Shown here piece after piece: positions 1-10,855 of a stretch of 64,000 bases of DNA. The translations under genes were made by a program, and so were the position numbers. Numbering within the stretch: position 1 is the stretch's first letter; every line of letters starts with the position of its first letter. The stretch is from Azolla caroliniana (taxonomy: Eukaryota > Polypodiophyta), in the NCBI GenBank assembly GCA_043228905.1, contig JBHGNT010000009.1, positions 6,138,001 through 6,202,000 of the forward strand, in the 5' to 3' direction. The notes below the pieces were generated by a model. That model did no database searches, had not been told where the DNA came from, and worked only from the letters and a program-made list of their open reading frames with translations.

Positions 1-301
1 CATACATACATGCATACACATAAATACATTACATACACATACATACGTACGTTACATATGTACATACATATCATCACAAACTACAATACATACATATATA
101 TATAAATATTACAAACAAACATCCACACACTCATGTATGCATATATGCATATACCATACACTATACACATACATACATTACATATGTACATTCATGCATG
201 TACATACATACATTGCATATGCATATATTACAATCACACATTCATATACATTGAGTCATGTACATTGACATATGGATATATGCATACAGCTACACACATA
301 C

Positions 302-364
<63 letters not shown>

Positions 365-1300
365 TACATACATACATACATACATACATACATTACATAT
401 GGATATATGCATACATATATGTACATTTGTACATAGACATACCTATATCATTTATACATTAGATATATACATAAATATTATGCACATATTACAATCACAC
501 ATCCATACACATTGAATCGTGTACATTGTCATATGGATATATGAAAACACATACATACACAGATAAATTACATATGGATATATGCATACACATATGTACA
601 TTCACACATGGACATACATATATTCATTTATACATTGCTACATATACATACACATATATACATTAGATATATACATAGATTTTATGTACATATGACAATC
701 ACACATCCATATACATTGAATCGTGTACATTTACATATGCATATATGCATACACATACATACATACATTACATATATGCATACACATGTACATTCGTACA
801 TGGACATACATACTCATACATTACATACATGACATATGGATACACATATGTACATTCGTACATGAATGTTTGAATGTTATGTTTAGTATGAATGAATGAA
901 TGAATGTATGTATGTGCACGTAATGTATGCATGTATGAATGAATGAATATATACATATATGTAATGTATGCATAAAATAAGTATGCTTGCATGAATAAAC
1001 GTGAATGAATGGTTGTTTCCCCCCCAATCACATAGAATTTAAATCTTGTAAAAATGGTCACACTAATGCCAGGATATCTTCTTAAAAATAAAAATAAAAA
1101 AACTTGAATGAATGGATATATGTATGTATATTTATTTGTATGTGTATGCATATATGTGTGTGGATGTTTGTTTGTAATATGTAATGTATGTATATTTATT
1201 TGTATGTGTATGCATATATGTGTGTGGATGTTTGTTTGTAATATGTATGTAAAATTAATGTATATATATGAGCGGTATGAATGTTTAAGTTAATCTATAA
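1..1300. repeat. CATA/AC microsatellite block
   Basis: The stretch is dominated by degenerate CATA, ACAT and TATG repeats. A pure AC tract lies at about 314-360, followed by a pure CATA tract to about 391. The strand bias flips near 860: CATA is on the plus strand before it and ATGA/TGTA after it. Open reading frames here are Tyr/His/Ile/Thr-rich translations of the repeats and are not genes. A short non-repetitive island lies at about 1018-1105. Confidence 0.9.
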
Positions 1301-1659
1301 AAGTGATAAATTATAATAGTGAAAACATTCTAAAGAAAAATAAAATAAAATGTGGGAGAGGGGTTTGAATGAGAATAGGAAAAAACGGGTAAGGGGCAGG
1401 GCTAGAAATAGGAGAGGCTGAAAATAGGAGAAAGTTGGGGAGGGGTAGGGCGTAGAATATAAAGATTTTTACAAGGGGTGAGTACATAAGCCGGTGACAA
1501 ATATAACACCGTGCTATGCGATAGAGTGTAGGGTTGGAGATACAACATGGATAAAAATGAAATACAAAATCTTGGCTACCATGTGTAGTCCTGGACATAT
1601 GAACTACAAGAGAGATAAAGAGATATAAAAGGGAATGCATCGTTAGTAAATGTAGTCTC
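1301..1659. other. Unassigned A/G-rich intergenic DNA
   Basis: This is purine-rich unique-looking sequence between two microsatellite blocks. A 120-codon minus-strand frame exists, but its product is a Phe/Pro/Leu-rich translation of the A/G-rich strand with no recognisable domain. I see no RNA gene or transposon terminus. Confidence 0.5.
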
Positions 1660-1787
1660 ATGCTTACAAACAATATATATTATACATACACTGTGATACA
1701 CATACATACAAATATGATATTACAAACAAACATCCACACACACATATATGTATTATGCATACACATACACATACAAATATACATACA

Positions 1788-1852
<65 letters not shown>

Positions 1853-1946
1853 TATATATATTCATTGATACATGCATACATTACGTGCACATACATACAT
1901 ACATACATACATACATACATTCATACTAAACATAATATTCAAACAT
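1660..1946. repeat. CATA tetranucleotide microsatellite
   Basis: Nearly uninterrupted CATA repeats occur at about 1785-1845 and 1888-1922, with a short TA tract between them. Together with the block at 9181-9995 this indicates that the chromovirus at 2112 landed in a pre-existing microsatellite domain. Confidence 0.9.
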
Positions 1947-2111
1947 TCATGTTTTTTTTAATTTAGATTTTTGCCGCCTCCTCCTTTGCTCTACCTCCTC
2001 GCCATTGTCGCCTCTTCTCCCCTTGTTGCTCCTGTCCTCGTTTTGCCACCTCTGTTCTCGTTTTGCTGCCGCCGCCGCTCGCCTTGTCGTGCCTCTTTTG
2101 CTCACCATTTT
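1947..2111. other. Pyrimidine-rich segment before the chromovirus
   Basis: A C/T-rich stretch (CTCCT, GCCGCC and TTGCC runs) leads up to the chromovirus insertion point. Its last five bases (ATTTT, 2107-2111) are the left target-site duplication. No coding potential is recognised. Confidence 0.5.
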
Positions 2112-2576
2112 TGTTACGGGCATGACCATATAATATCCCGTGGTGAGAATTGTCGTAGTATTCTATACACGTGGATAAGTGTGAGGGTTAAACAAAGAGT
2201 CTAAAGAAGGGGAGGATTACTTTTAATCCTCGGGATTGAGACAACCCATGAGGCCAAGTGTGAACATGGCTGGGGGCCTTGAGAATTACTATAAATAAGA
2301 GGCCTAGCTACCCTCATTGGGGCATGCATTGACTACGTCGAGACTCTGTCCGTGAGTGGAACGACTCTTGTAGCAAGCGCGCTATCGTCCAGGTACGACT
2401 CGACGCCAAGGCGGTGGTATGGGACGCCGATCGAGGCTCGAGTCCGTCTCGATCCCTTCACTCGGGGGTGGTCGGGTGGATCGGCACCCTTCTTTCTCTC
2501 TTTTCTCTCTATTCTTTCTAGATCTATCATTGATATATCCTTATTTTATGCTTACTTTAGTACCTAATCTCTAATA
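2112..2576 (+). repeat. 5' LTR of CHR1
   Basis: 465 bp beginning TGTTACGGGC and ending CTCTAATA. A TATAAATA box at 2290-2297 is a good U3 promoter candidate. The LTR matches 8659-9123 with one substitution seen by eye. Its edges are fixed by the ATTTT duplication on the left and the primer binding site on the right. Confidence 0.95.
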
Positions 2577-2578
2577 TT

Positions 2579-2590
2579 TGGTATCAGAGC
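2579..2590 (+). other. Primer binding site, tRNA-iMet type
   Basis: TGGTATCAGAGC is complementary to the 3' end of plant initiator methionine tRNA and lies two bases after the 5' LTR. It would prime minus-strand DNA synthesis. Confidence 0.92.
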
Positions 2591-2857
2591 ATATGTACTA
2601 ACGTTTCTTTTGGTTTTCTTTTTGTCTTCGCGTGGGATGGCGATTGATCGTTGTGCGGTCGCCTTCATGCAGACAAGGATTAGCGAAAGAACTTCGGTAA
2701 ATTTTCCTTAATTTTTTATCTAATTTTTCTTCTCCCTTCTATACATGTGTATGCTTAATATGTAGTTTTTTTTTCATATATTCAATGATGTTGAAGTGGT
2801 ATTTAATTGGTTATCGTTTGACATATAAATCATATGTGATGAGTGTCGTATGCGTAC

Positions 2858-3043
2858 GAGGTTACTACCTCAATTGCGTATTACGTTCACGAACATATGT
2901 TACGTTCGCGTACGAGGTCAATACCTCGATTCGTTCGAAATGATATGCGTTGGATTTACTATGCGTAAGAGGTCAATACCTCAATTGCGAATTACGCTTA
3001 ACCTTATTTTCGGATGTTTCGTGTGCGTAGAGGTATATGCCTC
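2858..3043 (+). repeat. Hairpin array in the chromovirus leader (GAGGT-N4-ACCTC)
   Basis: Four short inverted repeats lie at 2858-2871, 2914-2927, 2969-2982 and 3030-3043, spaced 56, 55 and 61 bp. Each has a GAGG(T)/(A)CCTC stem with a different 4-6 nt loop, inside a degenerate unit that also carries GCGTA and CAATT(G/A)CG. The CHR2 leader keeps five such units at 58104-58348. The stem is conserved while the loop varies, which suggests a structured RNA or a DNA-binding site. Confidence 0.75.
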
Positions 3044-3734
3044 AATTACGTATCCCGAATACATCATTGTTGGCTATATAAAAAAAACGATTCATTTAGT
3101 ATACGCATATGTGGTCACTTATATACGTCTCTGATCGTATATATGTGATATATTGACATATGTGTATATTTTAGATTACGTGATTCATATCAAATGTTTT
3201 CCTAATTGGGGAGAGGATTTTGGTGGCCGTCCTCACATTTTTGTGAGAATGGCGTTGTCACCATCCCTTTTATCAACAATTTTTATTGTTGAAATTCCCG
3301 TTGGTCACTTTGATATTTCGTTACGTAACGAACCTCGTATAGCCAAAATGATGTTGAATACGTCGGGCTTGATCCACATCAAGTAGGGTCGCTCTAATGA
3401 CACACGTATCCAACATCTCCCCTCGTTACATGGATACGATGCCACCATGAGCTCGTTCTTACGAGCGCCATTCGTAATGACGTGACCATGTGATGGGCCA
3501 CATGAGCCTACGAAGACACAAGGGCTCATTCGGCTTGACCATTAGGTTACACTTTGGCATATGCCATTGTACTTACGAGGCTTGAGGGTAGGTAGCGTAC
3601 AACCATAGTGGGTAATAAATGAGGGAGAAATAAGGCCACTTGACCTATATGTTTCTTTTAAAAAAAACATATAGGGGCAAATGCCTCGCATATTTCGAAT
3701 ACGCCTCAAACATTAAACATTCAAGACGCGCAAT

Positions 3735-3800
3735 CTACTTGGTTGGCTCAAGTGTTTAATGTATTTGTCCTCGAGGTCTCGAGTTCAAATATGACCAACA
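3735..3800 (+). other. tRNA-like (Pol III A/B box) module in the leader
   Basis: TGGCTCAAGTG at 3744-3754 resembles an A box. GTTCAAAT at 3783-3790 resembles a B box (consensus GTTCGANT), about 30 bp further on. The module is kept in CHR2 near 57360-57415 on the minus strand. It is too degenerate to be a tRNA gene; a tRNA-derived remnant or SINE fragment is the likely explanation. Confidence 0.5.
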
Positions 3801-4148
3801 CCATACAACATCGTTGATACATATGACTATAATACATGTTTAGACTTTAGGTCTAAGTGCACTTCGGGGTCCTCGTAATAGGACTTAAAGAGCCGAAACC
3901 ACATATGTGGGCACAGAAACATAGTTATTGTTAACATTTTTTTCGTGTATAAACTATTCATGACGCGAACATACATGGTTGAGCCTCGGGGAGCCGCCAT
4001 GAAAAAAATCGATATAGAGATCAGGGAAAGGCATTCATTTGTCACCCCCATGGTTTTTAAAACACCTCTGTGTTACCATAGTAACCTGATCTTGAACCTC
4101 ATCTCATACGTCTAGAGGGGTATTGACGTGAGATCATGATATCGATTA

Positions 4149-7097
4149 ATGTTTGCCCATGATATGTTTACACCACGACAAGATGTTATGACTATTTGTC
4201 TGACCTTATCTTATTTCTTTGCCAGAAATAATCATTCAATGGCTCAGAATAACGACCCGATGCCCTCCGCTCAAGCGGAAAGACCTCAAGGAAATCCTCC
4301 TGGGACAATGTCCATTGAGGCGTATATTTTACAAGTACAACATTTCCTTAGTTCAACCGCGCAGCAGTTGACCGAATTTCGGCAATCTCAAAGTGCTCTC
4401 GAGGCACGAGTCATTAGTCTCCAAAATGAGATTAATAGACCTGATGAGCGTCAGGGTGAACCATCATTTGTCGTAAAGCCATTTACGGGAGATAAAAAGG
4501 AAAGAACCGAAGAAGCAATCTGCACGTGGCTGGGCCGAGGGGAGTCTCATTTTGAGCTCTATCCCACGCCAGATAGTACGAAGATTGCATATGTCGGCCG
4601 AGAACTAGGGGGTAAGGCCGCCGCTTGGTGGCGTGGGCTCCGAACTTTGGGGAGATTGCCCGAGACCTGGACAGACTTTGTCACAGTTTTCAAGGGTCAA
4701 TTTCTACAACCTCCCTCTCGAACCGAGGCAGCACAAGCTTTAATGAACCTCTCTAGCAGGAAGTTTTCCTCGCTAGAAGATTATGTCCACCATGCTAGAA
4801 CCCAAATCCAAAAATCGGGTCTAGAAGGGGACAATTGGTTAATAGCTTGTTTTGTCAATGGCATCCCCAATTCGGACTATCACTGGATAGTGCACGATAA
4901 GGATCCAAAATCCTTCGAAGAGGCCGTTGAGATAGTTCTTCGCTATCAACGCACTTCGAAGAAGGACCATAACAAACCCAACGAAGCGCCCGGGACTAAG
5001 CAGTCGCAATTCGCTGGGAAATGCAAGACACCCAACGAATTCATGGATCGCGATTATAAGCGACAACATCCTTTTTGCGTATTCTGCAAAAAGAAGGGTC
5101 ATACAAAAGAGCAATGTCGTAAGCTCCAACGAAAAGAGCACGACGCCAAACCTAAAGCTACAGACCATAAAGGTCAGATTCCTAATGTCCTTCAGGTCTA
5201 TACACATCATTTGAGTAATTGTCAATGTTCTTCCCCTCATTATGTATTGGGTCCCAATGATTTACTACGTGCAAACGGGTATATCAATGGATCTCCCGTA
5301 CAATTTTTATTTGATTCGGGAAGCTCACACAATTTTGTGAATGATCGTTTGGTACAGATATGGGGAATCCAACCCACCGTAAGTGATCACACCTACACGG
5401 TGCACTTGGCTGATGGAAGAGTACAACACATCAACGGGGCGATTCATTCTTTAGGAATTTCTATTGATACTTATATAGAGGAAGTAGACTTCCATGTAAT
5501 GAATCTTAGTACCACCGATGTAATACTGGGTTATCCCTGGTTTTATAATAAAAGCTCTTCTTTATTTATTGATTGGGTTCGCCATTCCATTTCTTTTGTA
5601 CTCAACGATTGTACGCATTTTATTCAATGTGTAAAAAAACAATCCCTCTCGATTGTTTCCTCGTGTCCATCAATATCCGAGTTGTCTTGTTCTACGTTAT
5701 TTTATTGTGTACTTGATCCGGACATTCACGTTTACAATATCGATAATGTCTCGGGTCAATTAACATATTTTGAACAAAAACAACTTGATGAAATCGTAAA
5801 CGATTTTCGTGATGTTTTTCTGAGTGAACTACCCGATGGTTTACCTCCTAAACGTAATATAGACCATCGTATAGATATTGTACCTGGCGTTGCACCCATT
5901 AGTATACCTCCGTATCGCCTAAGTCGATCTGAAGAGGATGAGGTAGCTAAGCAACTTAAGGACTATTTACGAATGGGTTATATACGTTATAGTAAATCTC
6001 CATGGGGTGCACCAGTTCTCTTGGTTAAAAAGAAAGAGGGCACATGGCGTATGTGTATTAATTACCGACGCTTGAATAAAGTGACGATCAAGAATTCGTA
6101 CCCATTGCCCCGGGCTGACGATCTAATTGACCGTCTCCAGGGAGCTCGGTATTTTACGAAACTTGATCTCCGTACTGGCTACCATCAAATACGAATAAGT
6201 GAGGACGATGTTCCTAAAACAGCATTTCGTACGCGCTACGGCCATTATGAGTTTTTGGTTATGCCTTTTGGTTTGACCAATGCTCCGGCTACATTTCAAC
6301 AAGAAATGAATGACATTTTCCGAGAACAACTTGGAAAATTTGTCGTTATCTTCTTAGATGATATTTTAGTTTATAGCCGTACATTACAAGAACATGCTAG
6401 ACATGTTCGCTTTGTTTTACAAATATTGCGTGACAAACAATTTTACGCGAAGATCTCAAAATGTGAGTTCTTCAAGAAATCAATTACTTATCTTGGACAT
6501 CTCATAACCGAACGAGGAGTTGAAATTGATCGTTCTCGCATCGAGAAAATCAAGCTTTGGCCCACTCTTCGGAATATTCGAGAAGTTCGATCATTCCTTG
6601 GTTTTGTCGGATTTTTGCGAAAATCTCTTCATAATTACTCACAATTGACGACGCCGTTTACTGATCTTCTAAAAGGTCAAACGCGTAAGTCTACAAAACC
6701 TATTGTGTGGAATGCTACACTAGACCTCGCCTTTAAGGAACTCAAGGACTTGGTATGCAACGCTCCTTCACTTCTTTTACCCGATCCTTCAAAACCTTTT
6801 GAGGTTGAAACCGACGCAAGCGATTATGCTATAGGTGCTGTCTTGTATCAAGATGGTAAACCAATAGCATTCGAGAGTAAGAAACTTGATTCTGCTCAAT
6901 GTCGGTATACCGTTCAAGAAAAGGAATTATTTGCGGTTATACATGCGCTCAAAACATGGCGCCATTATCTTTATGGAAATCGCTTTGTGGTAACTACGGA
7001 CCACGAGTCCTTGAAATATTTTTGTGACCAACAAGACCTGAAAGGTCGTAAGGCACGATGGGCTGATCTCATCCAGGACTTTGATTTTTCCATATGA
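4149..7097 (+). CDS. CHR1 Gag-protease-RT-RNase H polyprotein, ends at a premature TGA
   Basis: Encodes Gag and the first part of Pol for cytoplasmic particle assembly and reverse transcription. The ATG at 4239 (MAQNND) is the likelier start, since the 30 upstream codons look like leader. In order: Gag capsid region; one CCHC zinc knuckle ([14 protein letters not shown], about 5075-5118); aspartic protease with DSGSS (about 5312); reverse transcriptase with the FLDDILVYS active site (about 6350); and RNase H beginning ETDASDY (about 6808). Gag and Pol are one frame with no frameshift. The frame stops at TGA 7095-7097, just after RNase H. The near-identical CHR3 copy has CGA (Arg) there, so this is a nonsense mutation, most simply a C-to-T change at CpG, and not the natural end. 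Confidence 0.9.
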   Translation: MFAHDMFTPRQDVMTICLTLSYFFARNNHSMAQNNDPMPSAQAERPQGNPPGTMSIEAYILQVQHFLSSTAQQLTEFRQSQSALEARVISLQNEINRPDERQGEPSFVVKPFTGDKKERTEEAICTWLGRGESHFELYPTPDSTKIAYVGRELGGKAAAWWRGLRTLGRLPETWTDFVTVFKGQFLQPPSRTEAAQALMNLSSRKFSSLEDYVHHARTQIQKSGLEGDNWLIACFVNGIPNSDYHWIVHDKDPKSFEEAVEIVLRYQRTSKKDHNKPNEAPGTKQSQFAGKCKTPNEFMDRDYKRQHPFCVFCKKKGHTKEQCRKLQRKEHDAKPKATDHKGQIPNVLQVYTHHLSNCQCSSPHYVLGPNDLLRANGYINGSPVQFLFDSGSSHNFVNDRLVQIWGIQPTVSDHTYTVHLADGRVQHINGAIHSLGISIDTYIEEVDFHVMNLSTTDVILGYPWFYNKSSSLFIDWVRHSISFVLNDCTHFIQCVKKQSLSIVSSCPSISELSCSTLFYCVLDPDIHVYNIDNVSGQLTYFEQKQLDEIVNDFRDVFLSELPDGLPPKRNIDHRIDIVPGVAPISIPPYRLSRSEEDEVAKQLKDYLRMGYIRYSKSPWGAPVLLVKKKEGTWRMCINYRRLNKVTIKNSYPLPRADDLIDRLQGARYFTKLDLRTGYHQIRISEDDVPKTAFRTRYGHYEFLVMPFGLTNAPATFQQEMNDIFREQLGKFVVIFLDDILVYSRTLQEHARHVRFVLQILRDKQFYAKISKCEFFKKSITYLGHLITERGVEIDRSRIEKIKLWPTLRNIREVRSFLGFVGFLRKSLHNYSQLTTPFTDLLKGQTRKSTKPIVWNATLDLAFKELKDLVCNAPSLLLPDPSKPFEVETDASDYAIGAVLYQDGKPIAFESKKLDSAQCRYTVQEKELFAVIHALKTWRHYLYGNRFVVTTDHESLKYFCDQQDLKGRKARWADLIQDFDFSI

Positions 7098-7112
7098 TAT
7101 CGTAAAGGTTCC

Positions 7113-8672
7113 ATGAATACTGTCGCTGATGCACTAAGTCGCATCTGTGAAGTTAACATGCTTAGCTTCACTGAAATAACATCAGATCTTTATGATCACC
7201 TTCGAGGAAAGTATCCTGATGACAATTATTTTGCAAAATACTGGGCAAGAGTCGAGTCTGGAACAGACACCACCACACCCTCGAAGGAATACTTCCACAT
7301 TGCTAACGGTCTGCTCTACCGTAATGGGAAGGTTTGTGTTCCAGATTTGCCTGAGGTCAAAAAGAGAATTCTTTTTGAATGCCATGATGCACCCTCAGCA
7401 GGGCACCCTGGAATACATCGTACACTCGTTCTCATCTCCACTCAATTTTATTGGCCTAAGATGCGTCCTGACATACATAGCTATGTGACTAAATGTCACC
7501 AATGTCAGGTTAACAAAGCCGAGCGACTTAAAGCCGCAGGACTTTTACATCCCTTGGACATTCCCAATAATAAGTGGGAAAGTATATCCATGGATTTTAT
7601 TGTTAGCCTTCCTCGCACCCAAAAAGGTCATGATGCCATATGGGTTGTGGTTGACAGACTAACAAAAATGGCCAGATTTATTGCTACTAAAACCACGGTA
7701 ACAGCTCCTGAATTGGCTTACCAATTCGTTGATGAGTTATTTCGTTTTTACGGGTTACCGATGGATATCGTGAGTGACCGAGATCCGAAGTTTACTAGTG
7801 ACTTCTGGACGCAAGTCTTTAAGAAGTTAGAAACTACGTTGAGCATGAGCTCCACGGATCATCCTCAATCCGATGGACAGACAGAACGAGTAAATCAAAT
7901 TATTGAGGACATGCTTCGAGCATACGTTGGTGCAAAACCAACAAAATGGGAACGTTACCTCCCAATTTTGGAGTTTGCTTATAACAGCTCCAAGCATACG
8001 TCGACGGGATATAGTCCTTTTATGTTGATGTATGGATTTCAGCCACGAGCCCCGATTGATGTTAATATACATCATGATGAGTTGCGAAGTACGCAAAACT
8101 TTCTTCGGGATATGCAAGATATGTTGCATATTGCACGGGATAATATAAAAACAGCTCAAGATAGAGCCCGTTTTTATGCCGATCATCACAGGCAACCTCG
8201 TGTATTCAGCCCTGGACAGAAGGTATTTTTACGTGTACCTCACAATTCTAAGACATTGTCTACGGGTAAGTGCGCTAAGTTAGCCCCACGGTTTTGTGGA
8301 CCTTTTACAGTCCTCAAACGCATTGGATCATCAGCCTATCGTCTTGCTCTTCCCGATGGTGTTGGAATCCATCCAGTCTTTCATGTAAGTCGTCTAAAAG
8401 AACTTCTAGGTTCTGGCGACAATACAGTTACAACTGAAACTCTGGTTACTTCTGAAGATTTATCTTCTAAACCACATGTACCAGAAAGAATTCTCGATGT
8501 TAAAACAAAAAAATTACGTGCTAAGGAAATCCGAGAATTTAAAATAAAATGGATGGATAAATCAATCAAAGATGCCACATGGGAACGCGAAACGACTCTA
8601 AGAACTAACTTCCCTAACTTTCCATTGCAAGAGTGCAATGTTTTAAAGAGGGGGAGTATGTTACGGGCATGA
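7113..8672 (+). CDS. CHR1 integrase with chromodomain-like C terminus (downstream of TGA)
   Basis: This continues the same frame after TGA 7095; the ATG at 7113 is internal and probably not a real start. Visible parts are the end of the RNase H linker (VADALSR), the integrase HHCC zinc finger (GHPGIH...CHQCQ, about 7378-7510), the catalytic core with D in MDFIV, D in SDRDPKF and E in NQIIED, and a GPF/Y-like segment (RFCGPFTVL). After that comes a chromodomain-like stretch (ERILDVKTKK...FKIKWM...TWE, about 8476-8620). In chromoviruses this tail is thought to direct integration to particular chromatin. The frame runs 14 bases into the 3' LTR before stopping. Without readthrough this copy cannot make integrase. 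Confidence 0.88.
   Translation: MNTVADALSRICEVNMLSFTEITSDLYDHLRGKYPDDNYFAKYWARVESGTDTTTPSKEYFHIANGLLYRNGKVCVPDLPEVKKRILFECHDAPSAGHPGIHRTLVLISTQFYWPKMRPDIHSYVTKCHQCQVNKAERLKAAGLLHPLDIPNNKWESISMDFIVSLPRTQKGHDAIWVVVDRLTKMARFIATKTTVTAPELAYQFVDELFRFYGLPMDIVSDRDPKFTSDFWTQVFKKLETTLSMSSTDHPQSDGQTERVNQIIEDMLRAYVGAKPTKWERYLPILEFAYNSSKHTSTGYSPFMLMYGFQPRAPIDVNIHHDELRSTQNFLRDMQDMLHIARDNIKTAQDRARFYADHHRQPRVFSPGQKVFLRVPHNSKTLSTGKCAKLAPRFCGPFTVLKRIGSSAYRLALPDGVGIHPVFHVSRLKELLGSGDNTVTTETLVTSEDLSSKPHVPERILDVKTKKLRAKEIREFKIKWMDKSIKDATWERETTLRTNFPNFPLQECNVLKRGSMLRA
8644..8658 (+). other. Polypurine tract of CHR1
   Basis: AAAGAGGGGGAG lies directly before the 3' LTR and would prime plus-strand synthesis. It also encodes the last residues of the integrase frame. 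Confidence 0.85.
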
Positions 8673-9123
8673 CCATATAATATCCCGTGGTGAGAATTGT
8701 CGTAGTATTCTATACACGTGGATAAGTGTGAGGGTTAAACAAAGAGTCTAAAGAAGGGGAGGATTACTTTTAATCCTCGGGATTGAGACAACCCATGAGG
8801 CCAAGTGTGAACATGGCTGGGGGCCTTGAGAATTACTATAAATAAGAGGCCTAGCTACCCTCATTGGGGCATGCATTGACTACGTCGAGACTCTGTCCGT
8901 GAGTGGAACGACTCTTGTAGCAAGCGCGCTATCGTCCAGGTACGACTCGACGCCAAGGCGGTGGTATGGGACGCCGATCGAGGCTCGAGTCCGTCTCGAT
9001 CCCTTCGCTCGGGGGTGGTCGGGTGGATCGGCACCCTTCTTTCTCTCTTTTCTCTCTATTCTTTCTAGATCTATCATTGATATATCCTTATTTTATGCTT
9101 ACTTTAGTACCTAATCTCTAATA
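8659..9123 (+). repeat. 3' LTR of CHR1
   Basis: 465 bp matching the 5' LTR with one substitution seen by eye. It is followed by the ATTTT duplication at 9124-9128. Confidence 0.95.
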
Positions 9124-9180
9124 ATTTTTCTCTGTTGGGGCTGCCACAATTACTCTACAAATATTTTATAGGTACACATA

Positions 9181-9262
9181 AGTATAAACATCATACATAA
9201 ACCAACACATAAATTCTTAGACTTACACACACAGACACACTCACGTACATACATACATACAT

Positions 9263-9309
<47 letters not shown>

Positions 9310-9995
9310 GTATACAATCATACACATATGCCATACATACAATATATACAACAAACGAAATTAATACAATACAATACAATATGTACATACATACACACAT
9401 ACCTATATACACTAACATACATACACATTTACACATAACACATACATACAATACAATATGTACACACACACGTGTGTGTGTGTGTGTGTGTAGAATATAC
9501 ATACACATATGGACACATATATATGTTGTATGGAACACACACACACACACAAACATAACACGCATCACACATGCTATACATACAATAAATACAATACAAT
9601 ACAATATGTACATACATATTACACACATACCTATATACACATGCAATACAATCCATACAATACCTATATACACATACACATACACATACACACACACGCG
9701 TGCACCTGCACGCCCATGCATACATACACACACACCACACATGCATACCACATACAAACATATACGATGTATGGAACATACATACATACACACAAACATA
9801 AAACACAACAGACATGCATACCACATACAAACATATATGATGTATGGAACATACATACATACGCACACACAAACATAACAAACAACACACATGCATACCA
9901 CATACAAACATATATGATGTATGGAACATACATACACACAAATCACACATGAATACCACATTCACAATGCACACATACACACATATATATGATGT
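9181..9995. repeat. AC/CATA microsatellite block with higher-order repeat
   Basis: AC tract at about 9262-9307 and further AC/CATA/AATAC arrays. Larger units containing 'catatacgatgtatggaacata' variants recur near 9760, 9830 and 9910, about 75-80 bp apart, so part of the block is a minisatellite. Long Cys/Val/Tyr frames on the minus strand are repeat translations. This continues the domain at 1660-1946 on the other side of CHR1. Confidence 0.85.
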
Positions 9996-10040
9996 ATGAT
10001 TATATGAAAAGTGATAGGTGGGTCATTCTATTTGTAGATA

Positions 10041-10244
10041 ATGGATGGAGAATCTATTATTGAAGTGTTTGAACATGAGAGGGATGATGAAGATAAACCT
10101 TTGGGCATTGTAGGTGTGAGAGGAACTCTTACATATGCAAATATCCGAGTCGAAATAATTGAGGACGATATATTTTATGAACCATTTTCCTTTGTGTACA
10201 CAAAAAATAATATTTTGAATGGGAAACAAGAAGAGAAAAAATAA
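10041..10244 (+). CDS. Small acidic ORF, unknown function
   Basis: A 67-codon frame with ordinary, non-repetitive amino-acid use, in contrast to the microsatellite frames around it. The product is acidic at the start (DDED) and ends QEEKK. It has no signal peptide, membrane segment or motif that I recognise. A pyrimidine-rich run ending in TTTGTAG lies just upstream (about 10022-10036), so this could be a terminal exon after a 3' splice site. It could equally be a chance frame or a gene fragment. This is the only place in the window that might be host coding sequence. Confidence 0.3.
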   Translation: MDGESIIEVFEHERDDEDKPLGIVGVRGTLTYANIRVEIIEDDIFYEPFSFVYTKNNILNGKQEEKK

Positions 10245-10855
10245 TGTTACGGCTTCATATGAGTCTATCCATGAAACTAAACATAAGGTTAATTTGTTAG
10301 TAATTTCATTATTGATATGCATTTTGGATTGTTCCACGTCTTCTCTTTGAGATATATATATCAAGTTCAAGATTGTTTTATTGTAAATTACATTTTTTCT
10401 TATCACGCTATATTCTTCATATGTCTCAATAAACTAAAGAAAAAACTTATATGTGGCTTATATATATTATACCTCTAGTGTTTTGGGTAATGTTTCCTAA
10501 TCGTGTGTGCATTCTTTGTACTTTACACATTGTGTTTTCAATCTATGTGGCACTTGATGAAGCATTTCTAGGAATTGCATATGATGTTTAATGTTCATTC
10601 ATAATTTTGCAAGTCATCAATTGTAAAGGTGGTCATTGATCCCTTCTAGGATTGGAAACTATGTGTGCATGTATATTTTATATGTAAGGGTATTTAAAAT
10701 GGGTGGTTATCAAAAAATATATCGGTAGTAAGGGGTATTTTTATTAATCTTTTTTCTACAAAAGGGTCACTAAAATAGTAAAAACCATACGTATAAGGGG
10801 TTTATAAATGATGTCATGAACGCACGTGATACAACCCTCTTATATATAGTGGAGT
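10245..10855. other. AT-rich intergenic DNA, no gene seen
   Basis: Low-complexity AT-rich sequence without a convincing frame, LTR edge or RNA gene. Near its right end are an isolated CACGTG (10823-10828) and TATATATA (10841-10848). These could be promoter-like, but the sequence beyond them is the broken edge of copia A, so no dependent gene is apparent. Confidence 0.5.

Larger units (their letters stand above)
2112..9123 (+). mobile_element. Ty3/gypsy chromovirus CHR1, full length
   Basis: A complete 7,012-bp LTR retrotransposon. It has two 465-bp LTRs (TGTTA...ATA ends), an initiator-Met-tRNA-type primer binding site, a 1.6-kb leader, a Gag-protease-reverse transcriptase-RNase H-integrase frame, a chromodomain-like C terminus and a purine tract at the 3' LTR. 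The flanking ATTTT duplication (2107-2111 and 9124-9128) shows a clean insertion. By eye the LTRs differ at a single base (A near 2460, G at the matching 3' site), so insertion is recent. One in-frame TGA at 7095 breaks the polyprotein. A near-copy in the other orientation begins at 59940. Confidence 0.95.

Noticed and set aside
133-1151. Several 60-130-codon frames rich in Tyr, His, Ile and Thr
   Set aside because: They are translations of CATA/AC microsatellites, open in several frames at once, with no domain.
9191-9980. Minus-strand frames of 183 and 256 codons rich in Cys, Val and Tyr, resembling Cys-rich proteins
   Set aside because: They are repeat translations; the complementary strand is equally open, and the Cys pattern follows the TGTA unit.
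10823-10848. A host promoter (G-box plus TATA)
   Set aside because: No gene follows; the sequence runs straight into the broken edge of copia A, and both motifs are common by chance in AT-rich DNA.
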